Assembly: GCA_963710535.1 (NCBI GenBank)
Contig: CAVQAW010000007.1
Location: forward strand, 434,001-498,000
Length of the DNA stretch: 64,000 nucleotides
Origin: Pelagihabitans sp963710535
GTDB lineage: Bacteria; Bacteroidota; Bacteroidia; Flavobacteriales; Flavobacteriaceae
Direction of reading: 5' to 3'
Part shown: one piece after another, positions 9,143 through 17,817 of the stretch
Position numbering within the stretch: position 1 is the first letter of the stretch
Layout: each line of letters begins with the position of its first letter
Notes under the pieces: generated by a model
The model's input: the letters and a program-made list of their open reading frames with translations, nothing else
Database searches by the model: none
Told to the model about the DNA's origin: nothing
Position numbers and translations under genes: made by a program

Positions 9143-10777
9143 CTAATTTCCATAGGCTTTGTCCAAAAACAGATACCTGGCGTCGTTTTCGGCCTTGACC
9201 AATTTGCTCTGGGTATCGATGACCATCACCGGGGGCATGGGATCATTGGCTTTGGCGGCCGACCATTCGGGAAGATCGGCCTGGTTCGGATTGCCGGTCT
9301 TGATGAAATTGGCAAAGTAGTTCTGCATATCCCGGGATACCTTGTAATCATCGGCAGTCCATGCATAGTCGTCCACCAAATGAAGGTTGCCCATGCAATA
9401 TTCGATTTCACAGGCATGGGGCGCACCGATGCGGCCCGGGCGCCTGGGGGGCATCCGGGTTTTTTTCGACGGTGCCTCCGGCGAGGCCCGATGCCAGATT
9501 TTGATTCACCAATGGGGGCCTTAGTTTGCTGTAAAGATATCGGTACACGGGTTGGGCACTGTTTTTGCGGTGCAGGTCGAACCATTTCCAGGTGCTGTAG
9601 GCGATGAATCGATCGGAAGCCAGATCGGTGGCCGAACGTTCTATTTCTTTTTCCGAAGCATGCGGATATAGTTTCAATACTTCCGCATATTTTTCCGGAT
9701 AGGCTTCCTTAACCTTGGCGACAAAGCTTTCTTCGATTATAGGGCTGACCTTGCATAAAGGCCATGCCCGGGATTTCAGCGGAATTCCATCCCAAAAGCA
9801 ATGGCACTTGCGCTTGTTCTTTGGCCTTAAAAGTTTCCGGCAGTGATTTTGGTCAAAAAATACCCGTCGATCACGGCGGGAAAACCGAAGCGTTTCGATT
9901 CGTTGTAAATTTCATAAACTTCCCGGGTGCTCAACGCCCTTAATTGGGCCAGGCTCGGAACTCCCGCTTTTTGGGCGAATTCCAGCCCCATTTTTTCGGC
10001 ATCTTTCAAAGGAATGGGCGACATGGTGGGATTGATTCCCGCACCGCTTTCGCCAATGGCGCCAGCGATCAAATTTTTGGATAGCGGAGAGGCCATCTGT
10101 TGGCTCACTCCGATAGACCCTGCAGATTCTCCTGCAATGGTCACCTTATTGGGGTCGCCCCCAAAGGCTGCGATGTTTTTTTGTACCCATTGCAATGCGG
10201 CATGCTGGTCGAGCAGTCCGTAATTGCCTGAAGCCTTGTAGGCTGCTTCAGCACTGAGTTCGGGATGGGCCAAAAAACCGAAGATGTTCAGGCGATAGTT
10301 GGTGGTGACGACAACGATGCCTTTTTTGGCCATGCTCTCCCCATCATAACGGTACTCCGAAGCATCCCCGGCCACATTGCCCCCGCCAAAGAAATACACC
10401 AATACGGGCAGGTCTTTTGAGTTTCTGGTCGCCGGGGTCCAAACGTTCAAATAAAGGCAGTCTTCACTGACCCCGGCCGAACGCGATTTCATATCCCCAA
10501 AGACCATCGTCTGCATGGGCCTTGGGCCAAAGGCCTTGGTTTCTTTTACCCCGTTCCACTTGTCGAGGGGTTGGGGTGCTTTCCAGCGCAATTCGCCCAC
10601 GGGCGGTTTGGCAAAGGGTACGCCAAAATAAGTCTGGATTCCGGTATGGGTATCATAATTCCCTTCGATGACCCCGTTGTCAAGCTTTGCTTGCACGGGA
10701 AAGGCATTCTGGTTCTGTGCCATGGTGAATTGGTTGGCGATTAGCAATACAACGGTGAATAGGAGTATTTTTTTCAT
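9143..10777 (-). pseudogene. Exported type B carboxylesterase, broken by three +1 frameshifts
   Basis: Signal peptide (residues 1-20, ending TMAQ), then a carboxylesterase domain: oxyanion strand VLVYFFGGGN, nucleophile S218 in GESAGS, and VPLLLGWNSAE. The C-terminal part contains WKWFDLHRK, the substrate-side histidine region APHACEIEYCMG and FIKTGNPN. The frame shifts at about 9828-9835, 9741-9746 and 9425-9440, each time by one extra base; the last lies by a run of six C on the coding strand. Repaired, it is about 544 residues, the size of the intact homologue at 11695-13323 across the regulator gene. It is transcribed divergently from the Nudix-type regulator at 10872, 94 bases away, which fits shared control. 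Confidence 0.85.
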
Positions 10778-10871
10778 GGGATGATGTTAAAGTTTCTTTA
10801 TTGTCTCAAATTGTTACAATAATACTTTGTTTTCTTTGAATTTTATCATTTATTTGGTTAAAATTATCTGA

Positions 10872-11624
10872 TTGAGCAATATAAATAGGAGGGAACTGCC
10901 ATCCATTGAGACCTATATTCCCAACTTGGCCTTTGATTCGGTCATCTTCGGATTCAATGGGAAGCAACTTAAAATCTTGGTATTGGAATATCACAATACC
11001 GGTTTTTTTGCATTGCCGGGAGGTTTCGTCAAACGCAACGAAAATGTGGATGAGGCGGCAAAAAGGGGACTGTATGAGAGAACGGGTTTAGACAACATCT
11101 ATCTCGAACAGTTCCATACCTTCGGAAATGTCAACAGGACAGTGCCTGGGGTAATGCGGACCATTTTGGAGGCCAATGGTTATGAAATCGGGGAAGATTA
11201 TTGGCTGTTGGATCGCTTTGTATCCGTTGCCTATTATGCCTTGATCAATTACAATGAAGTGGCACCCCAACCCGATTCCCTTTCAGATTCGATCAATTGG
11301 TACGCCGTCGATGAATTGCCCCCTTTGATGATGGATCATCATCATATCGTGGAAAAGGCATTGAGCACTTTAAGGGATAATTTGGATAAAAAACTGGTTG
11401 GGATGAACCTGTTGCCGGAAAAGTTCACCATGAAGGACCTTCAAAAAGTGTATGAGGCCGTATTGGGGGAAAAACTGCGACGTACCACCTTTCAGCGCAA
11501 AATATTGGGGATGGATATATTGTCGCGTCATGAAAAATTGTTTACCGGTGGGGCACATAAGGCACCCTACCTTTATAGCTTCAAGCAGAGCAAGACAAAA
11601 TCACCTATACCGATAGAGCAATGA
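10872..11624 (+). CDS. Nudix-domain transcriptional regulator (NrtR/AraR type) with degenerate Nudix box
   Basis: 250 residues from a TTG; no upstream in-frame ATG was found. The N-terminal Nudix fold (VIFGFNGKQLKILVLEY, FFALPGGFV) is followed from about residue 165 by a winged-helix domain (LVGMNLLPEKFTMKDLQKVYEAVLG, RTTFQRKILGM), as in NrtR/AraR regulators. The Nudix box reads RGLYERTGL where catalytic members have REUXEEXGU, so two metal-binding glutamates are missing and hydrolysis is unlikely. In Bacteroidota AraR-type members sense sugars. It sits between two carboxylesterases and upstream of a GH3 enzyme, so a sugar or glycoside effector is a fair inference. Confidence 0.85.
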   Translation: MSNINRRELPSIETYIPNLAFDSVIFGFNGKQLKILVLEYHNTGFFALPGGFVKRNENVDEAAKRGLYERTGLDNIYLEQFHTFGNVNRTVPGVMRTILEANGYEIGEDYWLLDRFVSVAYYALINYNEVAPQPDSLSDSINWYAVDELPPLMMDHHHIVEKALSTLRDNLDKKLVGMNLLPEKFTMKDLQKVYEAVLGEKLRRTTFQRKILGMDILSRHEKLFTGGAHKAPYLYSFKQSKTKSPIPIEQ

Positions 11625-11694
11625 TTCCAACAATTTTCATCATGGGGATCCAAAAAAAAATCATAATCAATAACAACAACTAAAATCCATTCCA

Positions 11695-13323
11695 ATGAAA
11701 TACATGACAAGAAAAACGAACTATCAAATGTTGGGTCTGATCCTATGCTTCATGGGTACCGCCCTTACTGCCCAAGAGGTGGTTACCGGTGAAAATATCG
11801 CAGTAACACAGACCGAATCGGGCAAGGTCAGGGGATATATCCACAATGGCATCTTTACCTATAAGGGAATACCCTATGCGCAAGCGGAGCGTTTTGAAGC
11901 CCCTACCAAAGCAAAGGCTTGGGAAGGTGTCAGGAGCTCAACGACCTATGGCCCCGTAGCACCTTTAATGACCCCGACCACGGCCGTACAGGATGAATCC
12001 GAATTTGTTTTTGACCACGATTGGGGCTACACCAACGAAGACTGTCTCCGCATCAACATCTGGACCCCCAGTATCGATGTCACCAAAAAAAGACCGGTGC
12101 TCTTCTGGATACACGGGGGAGGATATACGGCAGGTTCAAGTCAGGAATTGCCATCCTACGACGGCGAAAACCTTAGTAAAAAGGGCGACGTAGTAGTAGT
12201 CTCCATCAACCATCGCTTGAATATTTTGGGCTTCCTTGACCTTTCAGCCTATGGCGACAAATACAAGCATTCTGCCAATAACAGCATTTTGGACATGGTG
12301 GCGGCCTTGGAATGGGTAAAAACGAATATCGCGTACTTCGGGGGCGATCCGAACAATGTCACCATTTTCGGACAATCGGGCGGAGGGGCCAAAGTGAATA
12401 CATTGATGGCCATGCCCAAGGCAAAAGGTTTGTTCCACAAAGCGGTGAACCAAAGCGGATCGTTCCGTACCGCCATGATGGAAAAAAACGAGACCCAGGC
12501 GATTGCTGCCGAAGTACTTTCCAACTTGGGGCTTACCGGTAACCACGTCGACAGCATTCAAAAGATACCGTTCGAGGCCTTGAGCGCGGCGGGTAGCAAG
12601 GCCTTGAGAACCATTGAGGAAAAAATGAAGGCCGAAGGAAAACCGGTCATCGGGTTTGGTTTGAGCTGGGGTCCCAGCCGCGACGGGGATGATCTGCCTT
12701 ACCAACTTTTTTCCAAAGAAGCCTTTGCCCTCTCAAAAGATGTGCCCTTACTGTTGGGGACCACAAAAAATGAATTTACCCCCTTTGCCAATATGCGATT
12801 TCTAGGGGCCTCCGAAGAAACGATACTTGCCCATATCAAGGAGCAATGGAAAGACAAGGCAGATGCCTACCTCACAGCGGTGCGGAAGGCCTATCCTGGC
12901 GATACCGCACCCAAAGACCTGTTGGATGTCGATACGATGTTCCGGCCTGGTGCCGTGGTACAGGCCAATGAAAAGGCGGCGCTCCAGGGAGGTGCGCCCG
13001 TATATATGTATCTTTTTACCTGGCAATCGCCCGTTTTTGACGGAAAGTACAAAGCGTTGCATTGTATGGAACTGCCCTTTGTTTTTGATAACATCGAACG
13101 TGCAAAAAACATGACCGGAGGCGGACGGGGAGCCCATGAACTGGCGGCCAAGGTGAGCCAGGCATGGATCAATTTTGCAAAAACCGGAAACCCCAACCAC
13201 AGCGGACTGCCCGAATGGCCGGCATACAACAGTGCCGATACCCCAACGATGCATTTTAACAACACCTGTGAGGTAAAACCTCAGTTGGACAAGGAGTTAT
13301 TCGACTTAACCGCCAATCAATAA
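11695..13323 (+). CDS. Exported type B carboxylesterase (para-nitrobenzyl esterase type)
   Basis: 542 residues, intact. Signal peptide about residues 1-32 (ends ALTAQ). Key elements are the oxyanion motif VLFWIHGGGYTAG, nucleophile S228 in GQSGGG (the commoner form is GESAG), and H456 in KALHCMELPFVF as the likely catalytic histidine. The C-terminal FAKTGNPNHSGLPEWPAY is typical of the family. It hydrolyses carboxylic esters, and the genomic setting suggests acyl groups on a glycoside. It lies 71 bases after the regulator and 12 bases before the GH3 gene, so probably in one transcript with both. Homologous to the broken esterase at 9143-10777. Confidence 0.88.
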   Translation: MKYMTRKTNYQMLGLILCFMGTALTAQEVVTGENIAVTQTESGKVRGYIHNGIFTYKGIPYAQAERFEAPTKAKAWEGVRSSTTYGPVAPLMTPTTAVQDESEFVFDHDWGYTNEDCLRINIWTPSIDVTKKRPVLFWIHGGGYTAGSSQELPSYDGENLSKKGDVVVVSINHRLNILGFLDLSAYGDKYKHSANNSILDMVAALEWVKTNIAYFGGDPNNVTIFGQSGGGAKVNTLMAMPKAKGLFHKAVNQSGSFRTAMMEKNETQAIAAEVLSNLGLTGNHVDSIQKIPFEALSAAGSKALRTIEEKMKAEGKPVIGFGLSWGPSRDGDDLPYQLFSKEAFALSKDVPLLLGTTKNEFTPFANMRFLGASEETILAHIKEQWKDKADAYLTAVRKAYPGDTAPKDLLDVDTMFRPGAVVQANEKAALQGGAPVYMYLFTWQSPVFDGKYKALHCMELPFVFDNIERAKNMTGGGRGAHELAAKVSQAWINFAKTGNPNHSGLPEWPAYNSADTPTMHFNNTCEVKPQLDKELFDLTANQ

Positions 13324-13334
13324 AACACGCGATA

Positions 13335-15659
13335 ATGGAACGAAGCATGAAAAATAAAATAAAATCAGTAGTGATAGGGGGGTTGGGTATTGCGGTACTG
13401 GCCATGGGCTGTAGTCCGAAATTCACGGAAGAAGATAAGGGCGACTATACCCTGGTGACCAATACCGGTGGAAAGTCGCTCGGCTATAGCAAAACTTCCG
13501 GGGTTAAACTTCTTACGGTCGATCGATTTGCATTCAAGGATCTGAACAAGGATGGACGACTGGATGCCTATGAAGATTGGCGTTTGTCCGCGGATGACCG
13601 TGCGGTCGACCTGGCCGGCAAAATGAGCCTGGAACAGATCGCCGGGTTGATGCTCTACAGTGCCCACCAATCGATTCCCTCCGGAGGCAACAGCTTTTTT
13701 GGCCCTGCTACTTATGGCGGTAAACCTTTTGCGGAAAGCGGTGCAGCCGCGAGTGACCTCTCGGATGCCCAGCTTAAATTTTTGGAAGAGGATAATGTGA
13801 GACATGTACTTGTCACGGGAGTCGAATCTCCTGCCGTCGCCGCAAGATGGAACAACAAGGCACAGGCGATGGTCGAGAAATTGGGGCTTGGCATTCCAGT
13901 GAACAACAGTTCCGACCCCCGACATGGTAGTGATTCCTATGCCGAATTCAATGCCGGTGCAGGTGGTGATATATCGATGTGGCCGGGTACCCTGGGTATC
14001 GCCGCCTCCTTCGATCCAGGGCTGATGCGGCAATTCGGTGAAATTGGTTCAAAGGAATATAGGGCCCTGGGCATTGCCACTGCATTGTCCCCTCAGATCG
14101 ACCTGGGCACCGAACCGCGCTGGAGCCGTTTTGACGGGACCATGGGGGAAGACCCGGATTTGGCGACCGACATGGCACGGGCCTATGTCGATGGTTTTCA
14201 GTCTTCCGAACCCGATCGGGGATGGGGATATCAAAGCGTGAACGCCATGGTAAAACATTGGCCGGGCGGGGGCCCCGAGGAAGGGGGTAGGGACGGGCAT
14301 TTTGGCTATGGTGCCTATGCCGTGTACCCGGGCAATAACTTAAAAGACCATTTAAAGCCCTTTACCGAAGGTGCTTTTGCCTTGGAAGGTCCGACCAAAA
14401 TGGCTTCCGCCGTAATGCCCTACTATACCATTTCTTTTGGACAGGACGCCAAAAACGGTGACATTGTGGGCAATGGGTTCAACCGATACCTGATCAACGA
14501 TCTTTTACGGGGCACCTATGGTTATGATGGGGTAGTCTGCACCGACTGGGGCATTACCCGCGATGTGACCGCCGTAGATCTGTTTGAAGGTAAAAGCTGG
14601 GGGGTGGAGACCATGTCGGTTGCCGAACGCCACTATAAGGTGATCGAGGCTGGTGTAGACCAATTCGGAGGCAACAACGATATGGGTCCTGTTCTTGAGG
14701 CCTATGCCTTGGGCGTCGCGGAACATGGAGAGGAATATATGCGCCAGCGTTTCGAAACGTCCGCGGTGCGCTTATTGAAGAATATATTTAGGGTGGGTCT
14801 TTTTGAGAATCCCTACCTGGAAGTGGCCGAAACTGAAAAAATTGTCGGTAATCCCGAGTTCATGCAGGCGGGTTATGAAGCGCAACTGCGCTCCATCGTG
14901 ATGCTCAAAAACCAAAATAATACGCTCCCTTTGAAAGCCAAACAAAAAGTATACGTACCACAACGTTACATTGCGGCCAGTATCAATTGGTTCGGCAGGG
15001 AAACGCCCGAAAAAACCGAATATCCCTTTAATATGGAGGTGGTGGCCAAATATTTTGAGGTGGTGGCCGATCCCACTTTGGCCGATTTCGCCTTGGTGGG
15101 TATCAAAAGTCCGGAAGGCGGGGTAGGCTACAATAGGGAAGATCTTGTCAAGGGAGGGAACGGCTATGTACCTATCAGTCTGCAATATGCGCCTTATACC
15201 GCTTCAGAAGCCCGAGAGACCAGTTTGGCAGGGGGAAGCCCTTTGGAAGATTTCACCAACCGTTCTTACAAGGGCAAATCGGTGACGGCTTCCAACGTTA
15301 CGGATATGCAAATGGTCCAAGACACCAAGAAAGTGATGGGCGATAAACCGGTCATCGTCATTGTGAATGTTTCGAAGCCCATGGTTTTTTCAGAGATTGA
15401 AGGGAAGGCTTCCTCGATTTTGGTACATATGGGGGTTCAGGATCAGGCTTTGATGGACATACTTACAGGAGCGGCCGAACCATCGGCCTTGTTGCCCTTT
15501 CAAATGCCGACTGATATGAAAACGGTGGAAGCCCAATTTGAAGACGTGCCCAGGGATATGACCCCTTATATTGATGCGGAGGGGAATGCTTACGATTTTG
15601 CCTTTGGGATGAACTGGAAAGGGGTAATCGACGATGCGCGGTTATCCAAATACAAATAA
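13335..15659 (+). CDS. Glycoside hydrolase family 3 lipoprotein with EF-hand-like loop
   Basis: 774 residues from 13335; the ATG at 13347 gives a cleaner lipoprotein signal (GIAVLAMGCS). After the signal comes a calcium-loop-like segment, DLNKDGRLDAYEDW, about residues 70-85. The GH3 (alpha/beta)8 barrel follows, with PVNNSSDPRHGS, an AMVKHWPGGG stretch and the nucleophile motif VVCTDWG (D404). The C-terminal alpha/beta sandwich has SIVMLKNQNNTLPL and IVNVSKPMV. The family cleaves beta-glucosides, xylosides or related glycosides with retention; the exact sugar cannot be read here. It follows the esterase by 12 bases, which suggests deacylation and deglycosylation of one substrate in the periplasm. 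Confidence 0.9.
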   Translation: MERSMKNKIKSVVIGGLGIAVLAMGCSPKFTEEDKGDYTLVTNTGGKSLGYSKTSGVKLLTVDRFAFKDLNKDGRLDAYEDWRLSADDRAVDLAGKMSLEQIAGLMLYSAHQSIPSGGNSFFGPATYGGKPFAESGAAASDLSDAQLKFLEEDNVRHVLVTGVESPAVAARWNNKAQAMVEKLGLGIPVNNSSDPRHGSDSYAEFNAGAGGDISMWPGTLGIAASFDPGLMRQFGEIGSKEYRALGIATALSPQIDLGTEPRWSRFDGTMGEDPDLATDMARAYVDGFQSSEPDRGWGYQSVNAMVKHWPGGGPEEGGRDGHFGYGAYAVYPGNNLKDHLKPFTEGAFALEGPTKMASAVMPYYTISFGQDAKNGDIVGNGFNRYLINDLLRGTYGYDGVVCTDWGITRDVTAVDLFEGKSWGVETMSVAERHYKVIEAGVDQFGGNNDMGPVLEAYALGVAEHGEEYMRQRFETSAVRLLKNIFRVGLFENPYLEVAETEKIVGNPEFMQAGYEAQLRSIVMLKNQNNTLPLKAKQKVYVPQRYIAASINWFGRETPEKTEYPFNMEVVAKYFEVVADPTLADFALVGIKSPEGGVGYNREDLVKGGNGYVPISLQYAPYTASEARETSLAGGSPLEDFTNRSYKGKSVTASNVTDMQMVQDTKKVMGDKPVIVIVNVSKPMVFSEIEGKASSILVHMGVQDQALMDILTGAAEPSALLPFQMPTDMKTVEAQFEDVPRDMTPYIDAEGNAYDFAFGMNWKGVIDDARLSKYK

Positions 15660-15735
15660 GATTTTGGGATTAAACCTTTTCGATTATTTTTGGTCTTAAT
15701 ATCAAGTTTCAAAAAACTTCAACAAAACCATTCAC

Positions 15736-16248
15736 ATGCTGAAAAAAGTGCTTATAGGATTGGGGATCGTATTGATCGTCATCCAGTTTATCCGTCCCGA
15801 CAAAAATGACTCAAACGATCTAACCTATGATATTTCCACCAAATACCCGGTGCCCGATGAGGTAAACGAACTGTTGCAGGTTTCCTGCAACGATTGCCAT
15901 TCCAACAAGACGGTTTATCCCTGGTATGCCAATGTACAGCCTGTGGCATGGTGGCTCAACGATCATGTCGTGGATGGAAAACGACATTTGAATTTCTCTG
16001 CCTTCACTAAAATGCCCATCGCGATCCAAAACCACAAGTTCGAAGAGACCATTGAAATGGTGGAGAAAAAGGAGATGCCCCTGGCCGATTATACTTATTT
16101 GGGGCTACATCCTGAAGCGAAGCTTACCGACGCCCAACGAACTAAAATCATGGATTGGGCCAAGGCCCAAATGGCCTATTTGAAGAATAATTATCCGGCA
16201 GACAGTCTGGTCATGCCAAAGCGGCAAGGGCCACCTCCCTCGCAGTAA
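15736..16248 (+). CDS. Membrane-anchored heme-binding domain protein
   Basis: 170 residues. An N-terminal anchor helix (residues 1-18) is followed by a domain with a single c-type heme motif CNDCH (C51, C54, H55) in the context SNKTVYPWYANVQPVAWWLNDHV. This is the Haem_bd pattern common in Bacteroidota. A conserved MPLADYTYLGLHPEAKLT segment and a helix follow. Probably a periplasmic electron carrier or sensor. It is 77 bases after the GH3 gene and 12 bases before the dioxygenase homologue. Confidence 0.85.
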   Translation: MLKKVLIGLGIVLIVIQFIRPDKNDSNDLTYDISTKYPVPDEVNELLQVSCNDCHSNKTVYPWYANVQPVAWWLNDHVVDGKRHLNFSAFTKMPIAIQNHKFEETIEMVEKKEMPLADYTYLGLHPEAKLTDAQRTKIMDWAKAQMAYLKNNYPADSLVMPKRQGPPPSQ

Positions 16249-16259
16249 ACCGATTTATC

Positions 16260-16955
16260 ATGAAACGAAATGAGTTTTTGAGAAAAGGCATTGTTGGATT
16301 GGGTGGAGTGGTCGCACTGACACCCCTCCTAAGTGCCGATCTTAAACGCTCGAAAGTCGATGGATCGAATTCTGACGACTGTGTTGTTTCCCCCATGGAA
16401 ACCAAAGGCCCCTTCCCGAACAAGACCCCGTCAGATTATTTTCGCGAAAATATAGTTGGCGATAGAACTGGAATTCCTATGCTCATTACCCTGACCATCT
16501 TGGACAAGGCCAAAAGCTGCCAACCATTGGCCAACGCCGTAGTGGATATTTGGCATTGCGATAACAAGGGTAAATATTCGGAATATGGCGGCAACGGGTT
16601 GCAGCCCGAGAACCTTACAAAAGAACATTTTTTGAGAGGTCGACAAACTGCGGATCAAGACGGTCGGGTCTCCTTCATCAGCATTTATCCCGGATATTAC
16701 CAAGGTAGGGCCCCCCATATACATCTTGAAGTTTTGAACCCGGAAGGGAAATCGCTGTTGGTTTCCCAGATCGCATTCCCACATGGGGTTTCCGATACGG
16801 TATATGCCACGGAAAACTATCAGGGAGGCCATTATGTGTCGAATACCTCAGACGGTGTCTTTGGCGCTAGCCTATCGCAGAACATGGCCGATTCCGTTAC
16901 TGGAAATACATCGGATGGCTATACCTTGCTCAAAACAATCGTTGTGAATTCCTAA
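16260..16955 (+). CDS. Exported intradiol ring-cleavage dioxygenase homologue
   Basis: 231 residues. A leader of about 26 residues (KRNEFLRKGIVGLGG) looks Tat-like, with KR in place of RR. The domain has the intradiol layout: PMETKGPFP near the start, VVDIWHCDNKGKY and IYPGYYQGRAPHIHLEV. Candidate non-heme iron ligands are Y106, Y146 or Y147, H153 and H155, with R150 nearby. True members open catechol or protocatechuate rings in the cytoplasm. Exported homologues like this one are frequent in Bacteroidota and their substrates are unknown. Next to a heme protein and an esterase/GH3 pair, an aromatic aglycone is a possible target (inference). Confidence 0.8.
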   Translation: MKRNEFLRKGIVGLGGVVALTPLLSADLKRSKVDGSNSDDCVVSPMETKGPFPNKTPSDYFRENIVGDRTGIPMLITLTILDKAKSCQPLANAVVDIWHCDNKGKYSEYGGNGLQPENLTKEHFLRGRQTADQDGRVSFISIYPGYYQGRAPHIHLEVLNPEGKSLLVSQIAFPHGVSDTVYATENYQGGHYVSNTSDGVFGASLSQNMADSVTGNTSDGYTLLKTIVVNS

Positions 16956-17021
16956 GTAATTCATCCAATGTCATGATTATAAGCTTTAAATGATTCGTTA
17001 ACCACAAAAAATCAATGCATT

Positions 17022-17582
17022 ATGAGAAAGTCGATTTTAATTTTGTTTTTGGCAGCGACCGCCACACTTTCCGCACAGGGCACATGGAAGGCCGACAAGT
17101 CACACTCGAGCATCAATTTCGGTATCACCCATTTGCTGATTTCCGAAGTTCAGGGAAAGTTTACCGATTTCGATATCGAAGCGACGGCCAATGATGCTTT
17201 CGATTCCCCTTCTTTCAAGGTGAGCATCCAAACATCAAGTATCGATACCGACAATACCAGAAGGGATGATGACTTACGGGGCGAACGCTTTTTTGAAGTG
17301 GCCACATATCCTACGATGACCTTCACCACCACCGCTTATGAAAAGACCGGGGACAAAACTTTTGTCCTTACGGGCGAGCTCAATATGCACGGCATTACGA
17401 AGCCCGTAAAACTTACCGGTAAACTCAATGGCATCATCACCGATCAGCGAAGCCAAAAACTGAAAGCAGGCCTAAAACTTACCGGGACACTCAACCGCCA
17501 AGATTTTAATGTAGGCGCTGACAGGGCCCCTGTGGGCGATGAGGTAGAAATGACGATTAACCTTGAAATGGCCCAACAATAG
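17022..17582 (+). CDS. YceI family periplasmic lipocalin-like protein
   Basis: 186 residues, signal peptide 1-18 (ends TLSAQ). Family signatures are WKADKSHSSINFGITHLLISEVQGKF, SIDTDNTRRDDDLRGERFFEVATYPTMTF, LNMHGITKPV and LNRQDFNVG, described here in order from about residue 22 to 170. YceI proteins bind isoprenoid-like amphiphiles in a lipocalin-like barrel. The gene is 67 bases after the dioxygenase homologue and may belong to the same run or have its own promoter. The following 235 bases hold nothing recognisable. Confidence 0.9.
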   Translation: MRKSILILFLAATATLSAQGTWKADKSHSSINFGITHLLISEVQGKFTDFDIEATANDAFDSPSFKVSIQTSSIDTDNTRRDDDLRGERFFEVATYPTMTFTTTAYEKTGDKTFVLTGELNMHGITKPVKLTGKLNGIITDQRSQKLKAGLKLTGTLNRQDFNVGADRAPVGDEVEMTINLEMAQQ

Positions 17583-17817
17583 GGTATTTTTTAAAGGATC
17601 GGCCACCATCTTCGGGATGACCTTTCTTGCGCTGTTCTCCCTTTCACCTTGATAACCCCGGGAAATATGCTACATTTTCTGCCCATATGATTTTGGTCAT
17701 CAACAAAGGTATTCCTTCCATTTATCTTTGATGGCCGCTACCCCTTCGAGGTTGAGGTGATCGCAGCATTCCTCAAACCAAAAATTTAAGAGGCGCTAGA
17801 TAAATATCGAAATACCA

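Noticed and set aside
9122..9607. 161-residue plus-strand frame
   Set aside because: It lies antisense to the broken esterase, whose family motifs are on the minus strand.
10810..10820. attgttacaat near-palindrome in the esterase/regulator divergent region
   Set aside because: Too short and imperfect at the centre to call an operator for the Nudix-type regulator.
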